Made by a program: the position numbers and the translations under genes. Below are positions 29,174 to 39,800 of a stretch of DNA of 64,000 nt, one piece after another; position 1 is the stretch's first letter; each line of letters begins with the position of its first letter. The notes under the pieces were generated by a model. That model did not search any database. It had not been told where the DNA came from and saw nothing but the letters and a program-made list of their open reading frames with translations. This DNA is from Rhodanobacter thiooxydans (GTDB lineage: Bacteria; Pseudomonadota; Gammaproteobacteria; Xanthomonadales; Rhodanobacteraceae), in contig NZ_CP088923.1 in NCBI RefSeq assembly GCF_021545845.1, positions 2,604,001 to 2,668,000 on the forward strand, read 5' to 3'.

Positions 29174-30523
29174 ATGTCCGTGCCTTTCGACGACGCCGCG
29201 CCACGCCACGTGCTCACCCCCAGCTCGCTCAACCGGCTGGTGCGCGACCTGCTGGGCGACGCGCTGCCGCAGGTGTGGATCGAGGGCGAGCTGTCGAACG
29301 TGGCCAGGCCGGCGTCGGGCCACCTGTACTTCACGCTGAAAGACAGCGGCGCCCAGGTGCGCTGCGCCATGTTCAAGATGAAGGCGGCCACACTGCGCTT
29401 CCGCCCGGTCGACGGCATGCAGGTGCTGCTGCGCGCCAGGGTTGGCCTGTACGAACCACGCGGCGAGTTCCAGCTGGTCGCCGAATACATGGAACCGGCC
29501 GGCGAAGGCGCGCTGCAACGCGAATTCGAGCAACTCAAGGCCCGGCTCGACGCCGAAGGCCTGTTCGACGCCGCGCGCAAGCGCGCCCTGCCCACCTACG
29601 CACGGCGCATCGGTGTGATCACCTCGGCCACCGGTGCGGCGGTGCGCGATGTGCTGAGTGTGCTGGCGCGCCGCTGGCCGCTGGCCGACGCGGAAGTGCT
29701 GCCGGTGCCGGTACAGGGCCGCGAGGCGCCGCCGGCGATCGTGGCGATGCTGCGCAAGGCCTCGGCCAGCGGCCGTTACGACGTGCTGCTGCTGACCCGC
29801 GGCGGCGGCTCGCTGGAAGACCTGTGGGCGTTCAACGACGAAGCCGTGGCGCGCGCGATCCACGCCAGTGCGGTGCCGGTGGTCTCCGCAGTCGGCCACG
29901 AGATCGACTTCAGCATCGCCGATTTCGTCGCCGACCTGCGCGCCCCCACGCCCTCGGCAGCCGCCGAACTGCTGGTGCCCGACGCGGTGGCGGTCGGCCA
30001 CCACCTGCGGCAGCTGCGCCAGCGCCTGGCCACCCTGCAGCAACGCCGCCTGCAGGCGCTGGCGCAACGCGTCGACCATCTGTTCGCGCGGCTGCAGGCA
30101 CAGCGCCCGCAGGCGCGCCTGACGCGCGACCGCGAACGCCTGCAGCACCTGCGCCTGCGTCTGGCCGTGGTGGCGCGCGAACGGCAACAGCAGCGCCGCA
30201 TGCGCCTCGACCGCCTGCACGCGCGCCTGCTGGCGCAACATCCCCGCCTGCGCCTGCCGCTGCTCAGCCGCCGGCTGGATGAGCAGCAATTGCGCCTGCG
30301 TCGCGCCATCGCGCAGATCCTCGAACGCCGGCAGACAACGCTGCACCACACCGGCCATGCGCTGCACGCAATCAGCCCGCTGGCCACGCTCGATCGCGGC
30401 TACGCCATCCTGTTCGACACGAACGGCCAGGTGCTGCGCTCGGCCCACGGTGTCGCCGTGGATACGCGGTTGCGCGCACGCCTCGCCGACGGTGAGCTGC
30501 CGCTGCGGGTCAGCGACGACTGA
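29174..30523 (+). CDS. xseA: Exodeoxyribonuclease VII large subunit
   Basis: 449 residues, normal length. N-terminal OB-fold (LGDALPQVWIEGELSNVARPASGHLYFTLKD), then the catalytic region with ITSATGAAVRDVLSVLARRWP, LTRGGGSLEDLWAFNDE and VVSAVGHEIDFSIADFVADLRAPTPSAAAEL, then a long Arg/Gln-rich coiled coil. With XseB it degrades single-stranded DNA. The xseB gene is not in this window. Confidence 0.96.
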   Translation: MSVPFDDAAPRHVLTPSSLNRLVRDLLGDALPQVWIEGELSNVARPASGHLYFTLKDSGAQVRCAMFKMKAATLRFRPVDGMQVLLRARVGLYEPRGEFQLVAEYMEPAGEGALQREFEQLKARLDAEGLFDAARKRALPTYARRIGVITSATGAAVRDVLSVLARRWPLADAEVLPVPVQGREAPPAIVAMLRKASASGRYDVLLLTRGGGSLEDLWAFNDEAVARAIHASAVPVVSAVGHEIDFSIADFVADLRAPTPSAAAELLVPDAVAVGHHLRQLRQRLATLQQRRLQALAQRVDHLFARLQAQRPQARLTRDRERLQHLRLRLAVVARERQQQRRMRLDRLHARLLAQHPRLRLPLLSRRLDEQQLRLRRAIAQILERRQTTLHHTGHALHAISPLATLDRGYAILFDTNGQVLRSAHGVAVDTRLRARLADGELPLRVSDD

Positions 30524-30590
30524 TCATTCCGCTCACGCAAACTGAACGCCGCAGCCCGCATCCTTCACGCTTCTCCCACGGAGGCGATGC

Positions 30591-32234
30591 ATGAAGGCAG
30601 CGGCGTTGTTCGTGAAGGCCCTCGAGGCCGAGGGCGTGCATTGCATCTTCGGCGTGCCCGGCGAGGAAAACCTCGACCTGGTGGAAGCGCTGCGCGAGTC
30701 CTCGATCCGTTTGATCGTGACCCGCCACGAGCAGGCTGCCGGCTTCATGGCCGCGACCTGGGGCCGCCTGACCGGCGAGGCCGGCGTGGCGCTGGCCACG
30801 CTCGGACCCGGCGCCACCAACCTGGTCACCGCGGCGGCCTATGCCCAGCTCGGCGCGATGCCGATGCTGATGATCACCGGCCAGAAACCGATCCGCACGC
30901 ACAAGCAGGGCCTGTTCCAGCTGGTCGACGTGGTCGACATGATGCAGCCGCTGACCAAGTACACGCGCCAGCTGGTGTCCGCGCCGACGATCCCCGCGCG
31001 GGTACGCGAGGCGTTCCGCCGCGCCGAGGAAGAGCGTCCCGGCGCGGTGCACCTGGAGCTGCCGGAGGACATCGCCCGCGACGACGTCGACGACGCGATC
31101 CTGCTGCCCACTGAATACGCCCGCCGTCCCTCGCCCGACGAGGCGGCGCTGGTGCAGGCGGCCGAGGCGATCGGCAGCGCAAGGAAGCCGATCCTGATGA
31201 TCGGCGCCGCCGCCAACCGGCAGCGCACCGCGGTGGCGTTGCGCGCGTTCATCGACAAGCTCGGCGTGCCGTTCTTCACCACCCAGATGGGCAAGGGCGT
31301 GGTCGACGAGGACCATCCGCTGTGGCTGGGCAACGCCGCGCTGTCGGACGGCGACTTCGTGCATCGCGCGATCGATGCCGCCGACGTGATCATCAACGTC
31401 GGCCACGACGTGGTGGAGAAACCACCGTTCTTCATGCAGAAAGGCCGGCGCACGGTGATCCACATCAACTTCGCCTCGGCCGAGGTGGACACCGTGTACT
31501 TCCCGCAGATCGAGGTGGTGGGCGACATCGCGCATACGGTCGAACGCCTCGCCGATGCGCTGGAGCCGCAACCGCACTGGGACTTTGCCGGCTTCGACAA
31601 GGTGCGCCAGGCCTTCCACGCGCAGCTGAAGGACCACGCGGACGACGCACGCTTCCCGATGCATCCGGTGCGCATCGTCGCCGACACCCGCCGCTTCATG
31701 CCGGACGACGGCGTGCTGTGCCTGGACAACGGCATGTACAAGCTGTGGTACGCCCGCTACTACCGTGCGCGCCAGCCGAACACCGTGCTGCTGGACAACG
31801 CGCTGGCGACGATGGGCGCCGGCCTGCCCTCGGCGATGGCGGCGAAGATGGTGCACCCGCAGCGCAAGGTGCTGGCGATCTGCGGCGATGGCGGCTTCAT
31901 GATGAATGCGCAGGAACTGGAAACTGCGGTGCGGCTGAAGCTCGACCTGGTGATCCTGCTGCTGCGCGACGATGCCTACGGCATGATCCGCTGGAAACAG
32001 GCCGAGATGGGCTACGCTGACTACGGCATGCAGTTCGGCAACCCGGATTTCGTGCTGTTCGCCGAAGCACATGGCGCGCACGGCCACCGCCCGGCCAGCG
32101 CCGACGAGTTCCTGCCGACCTTGCAGCGCGCCTATGCGCAAGGCGGCGTGCACCTGATCGACCTTGCCATCGACTACAGCGACAACCACCGCATCCTCGA
32201 CGAGGACATCCGTCGACTGAGCGCGGCCGTCTGA
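30591..32234 (+). CDS. Acetolactate synthase-like thiamine-diphosphate enzyme (large subunit only)
   Basis: 547 residues with the three-domain TPP fold: N-terminal pyrimidine-binding domain with catalytic Glu in IVTRHEQAAGFMA and LGPGATNLVTA, a middle domain, and C-terminal cofactor site GDGGFMMNAQELETAVRLKLDL. No small regulatory subunit gene (ilvN/ilvH) is present. It is followed after 13 bp by an aldehyde dehydrogenase, so the pair may convert a 2-oxo acid or its aldehyde product. Catabolic acetolactate synthase is one option; an oxo-acid decarboxylase another. The upstream gap has a good Shine-Dalgarno-like GGAGG at 30580. Confidence 0.8.
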   Translation: MKAAALFVKALEAEGVHCIFGVPGEENLDLVEALRESSIRLIVTRHEQAAGFMAATWGRLTGEAGVALATLGPGATNLVTAAAYAQLGAMPMLMITGQKPIRTHKQGLFQLVDVVDMMQPLTKYTRQLVSAPTIPARVREAFRRAEEERPGAVHLELPEDIARDDVDDAILLPTEYARRPSPDEAALVQAAEAIGSARKPILMIGAAANRQRTAVALRAFIDKLGVPFFTTQMGKGVVDEDHPLWLGNAALSDGDFVHRAIDAADVIINVGHDVVEKPPFFMQKGRRTVIHINFASAEVDTVYFPQIEVVGDIAHTVERLADALEPQPHWDFAGFDKVRQAFHAQLKDHADDARFPMHPVRIVADTRRFMPDDGVLCLDNGMYKLWYARYYRARQPNTVLLDNALATMGAGLPSAMAAKMVHPQRKVLAICGDGGFMMNAQELETAVRLKLDLVILLLRDDAYGMIRWKQAEMGYADYGMQFGNPDFVLFAEAHGAHGHRPASADEFLPTLQRAYAQGGVHLIDLAIDYSDNHRILDEDIRRLSAAV

Positions 32235-32247
32235 CCCGGAGATTCCC

Positions 32248-33678
32248 ATGCTGGACAAGACCTATCCCTACTACCTCGCCAACCAGCCGCAGACGTCGAA
32301 GGACATGCTCGACGTGCGCGACAAGTACAGCGGCAAGCTCGCCACACGAGTGGCGGTGCCGGACGCGAAGACCACCGAGAAGGCCATCGCCGCCGCGGTG
32401 AAGGCCTCGAAGCCGATGCGCGAGTTCAAGCCGTGGGCGCGGCAGGCGGTGCTGCAGCATTGTGCAGCGCGTTTCGTCGAGCGCCGCGACGAGCTGGCCG
32501 AGGCGCTGTGCATCGAGGCGGGCAAGCCGATCAAGGACGCCGCCGGCGAGGTGACCCGGCTGATCGAGACGTTCCGCATCGCCGCCGAGGAGACGGTGCG
32601 CATCAACGGCGAGACACTCAACCTGGAACTGGCTGCGCGGCTGGACGGCTACCACGGCTACACCAAACGCGTGCCGCTGGGGCCGGTGTCCTTCATCACG
32701 CCGTTCAACTTTCCGCTGAACCTGGTGGCGCACAAGGTGGCGCCGGCGATCGCCGCCGGCTGTCCGTTCGTGCTGAAGCCGTCGGAGAAGACCCCGATCG
32801 GCGCGCTGATCATCGGCGAGGTGCTGGCCGAGACGGACCTGCCGAAGGGCGCGTTCTCGATCCTGCCGCTGGATGGTGCGCATGCGGCGCCGCTGGTGGA
32901 GGACGCGCGCTTCAAGCTGCTCTCGTTCACCGGCGGCCAGGTCGGCTGGCAGCTGAAGGCGCGCGCCGGACACAAGAAGGTGACGCTGGAACTGGGCGGC
33001 AACGCCGCGTGCATCGTCGACGCCGACCAGGGCCAGAAGCTGGACAAGGTGGTCGCGCGGTTGATCTTCGGCGCGTTCTACCAGTCCGGCCAGAGCTGCA
33101 TCGGCGTGCAGCGCATCTACGCGCACGCCGACGTCTACGACGCGCTGAAGCGCAAGCTGGTCGCCGCCACGAAGAAGCTCAAGGCCGGCGATCCGAAAGA
33201 CAAGAACGTATTCCTCGGCCCGATGATCGACGAGGCCGCCGCCGAGCGCCTGCACGGCTGGATCCTCGAGGCGAAGAAGGCCGGCGGGAAAATCCTCTGC
33301 GGCGGCAGGCGCCACGGCAACATGCTCGACGCCACCCTGATGGAGAACGTGCCCGCCGACGCCAAGGCGAATCGCATGGAGGCGTTCGGTCCGTTCGCCC
33401 TGCTCGCTCCGTTCAACAAGTTCGACGACGCCATCGCGATGGTCAACGACTCCGACTACGGCCTGCAGGCCGGCATCTTCACCGACAGCCTCGACCATGC
33501 CATGCGCGCGTGGAACGAGCTGGAACAAGGCGGCGTGATCGTCAACGACATCCCCAGCTTCCGCGTGGACAACATGCCCTATGGCGGCGTGAAGCTGTCT
33601 GGCCTGGGCCGCGAGGGCGTGCGCTACGCGATCGAGGACATGAGCGAGATCCGCCTGATGGTGATGCGCGAGTCGTGA
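32248..33678 (+). CDS. NAD(P)-dependent aldehyde dehydrogenase
   Basis: 476 residues of the ALDH superfamily. Catalytic Cys284 is in QSGQSCIGVQRIYA, general base Glu248 in VTLELGGNAA, cofactor loop FTGGQVGWQL, and the substrate region TPFNFPLNL. Subtype resembles broad-range succinate-semialdehyde/lactaldehyde-like enzymes; substrate is not readable. Second gene of a two-gene unit with the TPP enzyme. Confidence 0.88.
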   Translation: MLDKTYPYYLANQPQTSKDMLDVRDKYSGKLATRVAVPDAKTTEKAIAAAVKASKPMREFKPWARQAVLQHCAARFVERRDELAEALCIEAGKPIKDAAGEVTRLIETFRIAAEETVRINGETLNLELAARLDGYHGYTKRVPLGPVSFITPFNFPLNLVAHKVAPAIAAGCPFVLKPSEKTPIGALIIGEVLAETDLPKGAFSILPLDGAHAAPLVEDARFKLLSFTGGQVGWQLKARAGHKKVTLELGGNAACIVDADQGQKLDKVVARLIFGAFYQSGQSCIGVQRIYAHADVYDALKRKLVAATKKLKAGDPKDKNVFLGPMIDEAAAERLHGWILEAKKAGGKILCGGRRHGNMLDATLMENVPADAKANRMEAFGPFALLAPFNKFDDAIAMVNDSDYGLQAGIFTDSLDHAMRAWNELEQGGVIVNDIPSFRVDNMPYGGVKLSGLGREGVRYAIEDMSEIRLMVMRES

Positions 33679-33699
33679 TGCCTGCATCGCCACGTTCCT

Positions 33700-33820
33700 G
33701 TAGCAGCGCACCCCCGGATCGAGTCCGGGGCAGGCTCTGTGCGCGATGCTCTCCGCCACGTCGCCAAAAGCATTCGCGCACGACCGAAAGAAGTCCCCTG
33801 CGCACAGGGTGCGCTCCTAC
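33700..33820. repeat. Composite inverted repeat, family B (GCGCACCCTGTGCGC type)
   Basis: Right arm CGCACAGGGTGCGCTCCTAC and a degenerate left arm with GTAGCAGCGCACCC. It lies between two convergent genes; the right arm supplies the TAG stop of the DUF218 gene on the minus strand. It contains GGTGCGCTCCT, the predicted target core of the IS110 element at 59484. Confidence 0.75.
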
Positions 33821-34578
33821 AACGCACCGGGCTGCGTCGCCCGCACGTTCCAGCCCATCGCGTTGTACACGTGATAGCGCACGATGCCGCTGTACTCGTG
33901 CAGGGCCACGTCGGCCATGGCAAAGTTGTACGACAGCGGCAGCCAGGACAGCACGCCGTCGACATGGTCGGCCGGCACCGGTATCGCATGGATGCCGAAG
34001 TGCGCGAAGTACAGCGTGCTGCGGCGCAGGTGGTAGGCCGACGACACCAGCAGCACGCGGTCGGCGCCATACGCCTTCAGCAGCGGGCTGCTGAACTGCG
34101 CGTTCTGCCAGGTATTCATGCTGCGCGAATCCAGCAACAGGTCGGCGGCATCCACGCCGAGCCGTTGCAGGTCGTCGGCGTAAACCGCCGCTTCCGGTCG
34201 GCCCAGCCCGAGCGCATCGCCGCCGCTCACCTCGACCTTGCATTCGCGCCCGGCCCGCCGGCATGCGCGGTACAGCTCCGCCGCCTTGCCGATGCGGCCA
34301 TAGGCGAACAGGCTCGCCTCGACCTCGCCGCTACCTGCCGCGCGTACCGTACCGGCGCCCAGCAGCACGATCGCATTGCGCTGGCCCCAGTCGATCGGCA
34401 CCGCTGCCGCAGGGCCGGACTGCAGCTGCGCCAGCAGCCAGATCGGCAGCGGCCCGCAGCCGACAGCCAGCAGCAGGGTCAGCGCCGACGCCAGCAGCGC
34501 CCAGCTGCAGCGGCGCCATCCCAGCAGCGCCAGCACGCCGGCAAGCACGAGCAGGATCAGCAGCACGGTCACGGTCAC
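33817..34578 (-). CDS. DUF218 (YdcF/SanA/ElyC-type) membrane-anchored protein
   Basis: About 253 residues if the GTG at 34578 is used (GTG codons at 34572 and 34566 are alternatives; no strong ribosome site). Two N-terminal hydrophobic segments, then a DUF218 domain: NAIVLLGAGTV, KVEVSGGDALG, SMNTWQNAQFSSPLL, VLLVSSAYHLRRSTLYF. Related proteins (ElyC, SanA) affect envelope integrity and lipid-carrier metabolism. The upstream open frame to 35646 is a shadow of the hydrolase gene. Confidence 0.8.
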   Translation of the reverse strand: MTVTVLLILLVLAGVLALLGWRRCSWALLASALTLLLAVGCGPLPIWLLAQLQSGPAAAVPIDWGQRNAIVLLGAGTVRAAGSGEVEASLFAYGRIGKAAELYRACRRAGRECKVEVSGGDALGLGRPEAAVYADDLQRLGVDAADLLLDSRSMNTWQNAQFSSPLLKAYGADRVLLVSSAYHLRRSTLYFAHFGIHAIPVPADHVDGVLSWLPLSYNFAMADVALHEYSGIVRYHVYNAMGWNVRATQPGAL

Positions 34579-34692
34579 AGGCGGGGCCGGTGGAGATGGC
34601 GGGGCATGGGTGCCATTATGCCGATGTGCCGCGCGGACCGGAGCCGCTCCGCGCGCCCTCGTCGGAACGGACCACTGCACGGGAGCTGAGCC

Positions 34693-36132
34693 ATGACCAC
34701 CCTCGTCTTCGTCCACGGCTGGAGCGTCACCAACACCTCGACCTATGGTCAGCTGCCACAGCAGTTGCAGCAACAGGCAGCTACCGCTGGCCTCACGCTG
34801 ACCCTGGCCGACCTCTGGCTGTCCGAATACGTGAGCTTCGACGACGCGGTGACCATGCCCGACCTGGTGCGCGCGTTCGACCATGCCTTGCGCGACCTGC
34901 ATCTGCTGGACGCCAGCTTCGCCTGCATCACCCATTCCACCGGCGGCCCGGTGGTGCGCGAGTGGCTGCGCGCGCAGCGCGACAAGCCGGCCACGTACAG
35001 CACGATCAAGCTCAGCCACCTGGTCATGCTGGCACCGGCGAACTTCGGCTCGGCGCTGGCGCAACTGGGCAAGGGCCTGCTCGGCCGGCTCAAGGCCTGG
35101 TTCGGCGGCGTAGAGCCGGGCCAGCGCATCCTCGACTGGCTGGAGCTGGGCAGCACCGAATCGCTGTCGCTCAACCTCGACTACATCCACAGCGACGACC
35201 CGGTGAAGCGCGGGCAGTTCCTGTTCGTGCTCACCGGCGACCGTCCGGACCGCCAGTTGTACGACCACCTCAACAGCTACACCGGCGAGGACGGCTCCGA
35301 CGGCGTGGTGCGCATCGCCGCGGCCAACCTCAACGCCCATCATGCTGTGCTGTCGCCCCAGGCCAACGGCGCCGGCGGCATCGACACGCTGGCGCTCACC
35401 CTCAGCCGCGGACCGCGCTGCGCGTTCAAGCTGATCGCCGGCGCGGCGCACTCCGGCGACGAGTACGGCATCATGGCCAGTGCCGCGCCGGCTACCGTGC
35501 AGGCGATCCTGCGCTGCCTCGGGGTGCGCAGCGCGGACGACTACGAAGGCCTGTGCGACGCCTTCGAGCGCGAGAACGCCGCGCGCGATGCCGACAAGGT
35601 GGAGCTGGAGCCGGCCGGGCCGTTCGCCCCGCGCGTGCACATCCACGACCCGCGCAGCCTGCTGATCCTGCGGCTCGCCGACGAGGCCGGCGAACCGCTG
35701 GTGGGCGCCGGCTTCCTGTTCACCGCCGGCGTGCAGGCCAGCCCCGATCTGCTGCCGGCCGGCTTTCTGCTCGACCGCCAGGCCAATTCAAGGCAGCGCA
35801 CCACCATCTCGCTGTTCCTCGACCACAGCCTGCTCGCCGGCGACGACCGGGTGGCCGACCCTCACAACAGCCGCAAGACGCTGCGCCCCGCCGTGGACAG
35901 CCACCGGCCCTACGGTGCCAGCGTGCAGCCGGTCGACCTCGGCGGGCTGGTCCATCATGCGCTGGCGCGCAGCGCCGCCGGCGACGACCTGTTCGCCATA
36001 CTCGGCCCGCACCAGAGCACCGTGCTCGACGTGGTGCTGCCGCGCAAGATCCACGAAGGCGTGTTCCGGCTGACGCAGACACTGACGCCGCAGGACTTCA
36101 GCCGGCCGGTGGCCGGGCCAGTGATCGGCTGA
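34693..36132 (+). CDS. Cytoplasmic-type alpha/beta hydrolase (lipase/esterase-like) with extra C-terminal domain
   Basis: 479 residues, no signal peptide. The N-terminal half is an alpha/beta hydrolase: oxyanion region LVFVHGWSV, nucleophile elbow THSTGGPVVREW (Ser near residue 81), then LAPANFGSALAQLGKG as in bacterial lipases. Asp is likely in the GSDGVVRIAAAN region. A C-terminal ~180-residue beta-rich part (HIHDPRSLLILRLADEAGEP onward) is not recognised. Substrate unknown. A phospholipase-type effector is conceivable but no secretion genes are near. Confidence 0.65.
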   Translation: MTTLVFVHGWSVTNTSTYGQLPQQLQQQAATAGLTLTLADLWLSEYVSFDDAVTMPDLVRAFDHALRDLHLLDASFACITHSTGGPVVREWLRAQRDKPATYSTIKLSHLVMLAPANFGSALAQLGKGLLGRLKAWFGGVEPGQRILDWLELGSTESLSLNLDYIHSDDPVKRGQFLFVLTGDRPDRQLYDHLNSYTGEDGSDGVVRIAAANLNAHHAVLSPQANGAGGIDTLALTLSRGPRCAFKLIAGAAHSGDEYGIMASAAPATVQAILRCLGVRSADDYEGLCDAFERENAARDADKVELEPAGPFAPRVHIHDPRSLLILRLADEAGEPLVGAGFLFTAGVQASPDLLPAGFLLDRQANSRQRTTISLFLDHSLLAGDDRVADPHNSRKTLRPAVDSHRPYGASVQPVDLGGLVHHALARSAAGDDLFAILGPHQSTVLDVVLPRKIHEGVFRLTQTLTPQDFSRPVAGPVIG

Positions 36133-36244
36133 CCACGGCGCCGCGCTGGCACCCGCCTTCCGCATGAAGTTACGATAGCGACCACGGCGCGCCACACTGC
36201 TGCCGGCACGAATGGAATCCGATATTCACTCCAGGGAGAAGGAC

Positions 36245-36742
36245 ATGAAGAAAGTGATCCTGCTGATCGTCTTGATCGCCGCAGCCGTGTGGTATTTCGA
36301 CATCAGTCGCCGGATGACCGAAGCGGCGGTCCGCGACAGCTACCAGACCCAGGTCGAGGCACTGCAGCGGTTCGACGCCAAGCCGCTGTGCGATTCGCTG
36401 GACACAGGCTACTCGGAGAGCGTGGCGATGCGCGGCGCCAGCGCACCGGCAAAGATGCACGACAAGGCCACGGCCTGCGCCGAGCTGACCCGCACCCTGC
36501 GCCGGTTCAAGACGCTCAGCGAACGCACGGCCGGCATCATCGAACCGGATTACGACTATGAGATCCGGTCCATCACGCTGTCGCCGGACCGCAAGCAGGC
36601 GACGGTCGAAGTCTCCAGCACCATGCGCATCGGCGACATGACGCTGGCGCGCTCGCATTCGGTCGAACACCTAATCCGCCGGCTTGGCCGCATCCGCAAC
36701 ACCGGCGGCGAATCCACCGTGTGGACCTACCAGGGCGAGTAG
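36245..36742 (+). CDS. Small membrane-anchored periplasmic protein, unknown function
   Basis: 165 residues from ATG 36245, preceded by AGGGAGAAGGAC; the earlier ATG at 36212 lacks such a site. One N-terminal hydrophobic segment (KVILLIVLIAAAVWYF) acts as signal or anchor, followed by a soluble alpha/beta-looking domain with two cysteines. No family recognised. It stands alone between the hydrolase and the polysaccharide fusion gene. Confidence 0.65.
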   Translation: MKKVILLIVLIAAAVWYFDISRRMTEAAVRDSYQTQVEALQRFDAKPLCDSLDTGYSESVAMRGASAPAKMHDKATACAELTRTLRRFKTLSERTAGIIEPDYDYEIRSITLSPDRKQATVEVSSTMRIGDMTLARSHSVEHLIRRLGRIRNTGGESTVWTYQGE

Positions 36743-36893
36743 ACCACCCGGGGCATCCGTCCCTGCGGGCGGCCAACGCCAGCTGACCGGGAACACCGGC
36801 ACGCTACGTGCCGCAACGCGGATCAGCCATACTGCGCACCCAGAATCCGCCATGCAGCCGGGCTGCCGTGGCGCCCCGCAGAACCGACCCCGC

Positions 36894-39800
36894 ATGCAGA
36901 AAAAACCGATCTTCTTCGACCCCACCGGCCGACGGGCCAGCCATGTCTCGCGGCTGGCGCTGGCCGCCGCGGTGATCAGCACGCTGTTCGTGGTGGCCTG
37001 CGCGGCCAGCCTGTTCGTGTGGCCCAGCATGGTCGGCCTGCACATCGGCGAGCACGCCCGCACCCGGCATGCGCTGGCCAACGTGAAGGCGGCCGCGCCC
37101 GAACTGCTGAAGCCGGCGGCGCGGCTGGCCGCCGAGGTCCGCGCCCGGCAGAAGCTGCTGCACCCGCCGCGCACGCATACCGGCAAGGCATCCGGGCACG
37201 TGCCGCCGCCGTCGCTGGACAAGCCGGCCGGCCGGCCGCTGGCGGTCGGCTTCTACGTCAACTGGGACGAAAGCAGCTACCCGTCGCTGAAGCGCGCGCT
37301 GCCCACGCTGGATTGGGTGATCCCCTCGTGGATGCACGTTTCCGGACCGGACATGGCGCTGCATACCAACATCGACGCCAAGGTGCTCAAGCTGATCCGC
37401 ACGCAGAAGCCGTCCACGCCGATCCTGCCGCTGCTGCAGAACATGGTGAACACCGCCTGGGACGGTCCCGGCCTGGCGCGCATGCTGGCCGACCCGGCGA
37501 TGCGCCAGCAGCGCATCGCGCAGATCGTCGCCTTCATCGACGCCAACCACTTCCAGGGCGTGACCGTCGACTTCGAGGACGTGCCCGCAACCTCGCAGAA
37601 GGATCTGAAGGCCTTCCTCACCGAGCTCAACGATGCGTTCGATCCCCACGGCTGGGGCATCGTGCTGTCGGTGCCGTTCGACGACGCCGACTGGGACTAC
37701 GCCGGCTACGCCGACATCGTGGACTTCGAGCTGCTGATGGCCTACGACCAGCATTGGGCCGGCAAGGATCCTGGCAGCGTCGCCGGCCAGGGCTGGTTCG
37801 AGGACATGCTCGACAAGCGCATGAAGGTGCTCGACCCGAACCAGGTGATCGTGGCGATCGGCAGCTACGGCTACGACTGGTCGCACGGGAAGAACGCCGA
37901 GGCGCTGACCTTCCAGGACGCGATGGACCGTGCCAGCGACGCGCAGGCGGTGATCGCCTTCGACCCGGACACGCAGAACCCGAATTTCTCCTACGGCGAG
38001 GACGACGGCAGCACGCACCAGGTCTGGTTCCTCGATGGCGTCACCGCCTACAACCAGATCCACGCCGCCGACGACTACCGGCCCTACGGCTACGCGCTGT
38101 GGCGGCTGGGCTCGGAGGACCCGTCGGTGTGGTCGGTGCTGGGCCGCCCCTATGGCGCCGCCACACCGGAATCGCTGCGCACGATCGGCCAGGGCGAGGA
38201 CATCGACATCCAGGGGCAGGGCGAGGTGCTGGAAATCGCTGCGCAGCCGTCGCCCGGCGCACGCACCATCGAGGTGGACAAGGACGACGGCAGCATCGAC
38301 GACGAGAGCTACAGTGCGCTGCCCAGTTCCTACGTGATCCGCCGCGCCGGAACGCTGCCGCACAAGATCGCGCTGACCTTCGACGACGGCCCTGACGCGC
38401 AGTGGACGCCGCAGATCCTCGACATCCTCAAGGCCAGGCACGTGCCGGCCACGTTCTTCATCATCGGCGCGAGCGCCGAGATGTCGCCGAAACTGGTGCA
38501 GCGCGAGATCGCCGAAGGCCACGACGTCGGCAACCACACCTTCACCCACCCCAATCTCGGCGACAGCCCGCCCGGCATCGTGTCGCTGGAACTCAACGCC
38601 ACCCAGCGCCTGTTCGAAGCGCTCACCGGCCACTCGATGCGGCTGTTCCGCGCGCCCTACTTCGGCGATGCCGAACCAACCACTGCCGACGAGCTGGTGC
38701 CGATCGGGATCGCGCAGAAGATGGGCTACATCTCGGTCGGCCTGCACGTCGACTCGGAAGACTGGCAACGCCCCGGCGCAGACCAGATCGTCAACAACGT
38801 GCTGACCCAGGTCGCCGCCAGCAACTCCGAGCGCACCGGCCAGGTGGTGCTGCTGCACGACGCCGGCGGCGAACGCTCGCAGACCATCGCGGCACTGCCG
38901 CGCATCATCGACGGCCTGCGCGCGAAGGGCTATGACTTCGTCACCGTGTCCGAACTGGCCGGGCTGACCCGCGAGCAGACCATGCCACCGCTGCCGCCCG
39001 GTTCGCTGTCGCGCTGGGCCGACCGCTCGGTGTTTCTCGCGCTGGGCTGGTTCGGCCACCTGATCGGCTGGCTGCTGACCACCGCCATCACACTGGGCGT
39101 GGCCCGCCTGCTGCTGCTCGGCGTGCTGGCACTGGTCAACCGCTGGCAGGAGCGCCGGCGCGCGCCGCCGAGCCTGCCGGCCGATCCGCCACTGGTCTCG
39201 GTGCTGATTCCCGCCTATAACGAGGAGAAAGTGATCGTCAGCTTGATCCGCTATATCCTCAAAAGCCGCTACGCCAACCTCGAGGTCATCGTGGTCGACG
39301 ACGGCTCGGTCGACGCCACCTCGGCGGTAGTGCGCCAGCACTACGCGCACGAGCCGCGCGTGCGGCTGCTCACCATTCCCAACGGCGGCAAGGCGCACGC
39401 CGTGAACACCGCCCTGCGCGAATCGAACGGCACGGTGGTGGTGGCACTGGACGCCGACACCCAGTTCGAACGGGACACCATCCCGCACCTGGTGCGTTGG
39501 TTCGTCGATCCGAAGGTCGGCGCCGTGGCCGGCAACGCCAAGGTCGGCAACCGCATCAATCTGATCACCTTGTGGCAGGCGCTGGAATACATCACCGCGC
39601 AGAATCTCGAACGCCGCGCGCTGGCCGCGCTGGGCGCGATCACCGTGGTGCCGGGCGCCGTCGGCGCGTGGCGGCGCGAGGCGCTGGAACAGCTTGGCGG
39701 CTTCCCCGCCGACACCCTGGCCGAGGACCAGGACCTCACCATCGCGGTGCAGAAGGCTGGCTACCACGCCCTGTTCGACGCCGCGGCGATCGCCTGGACC

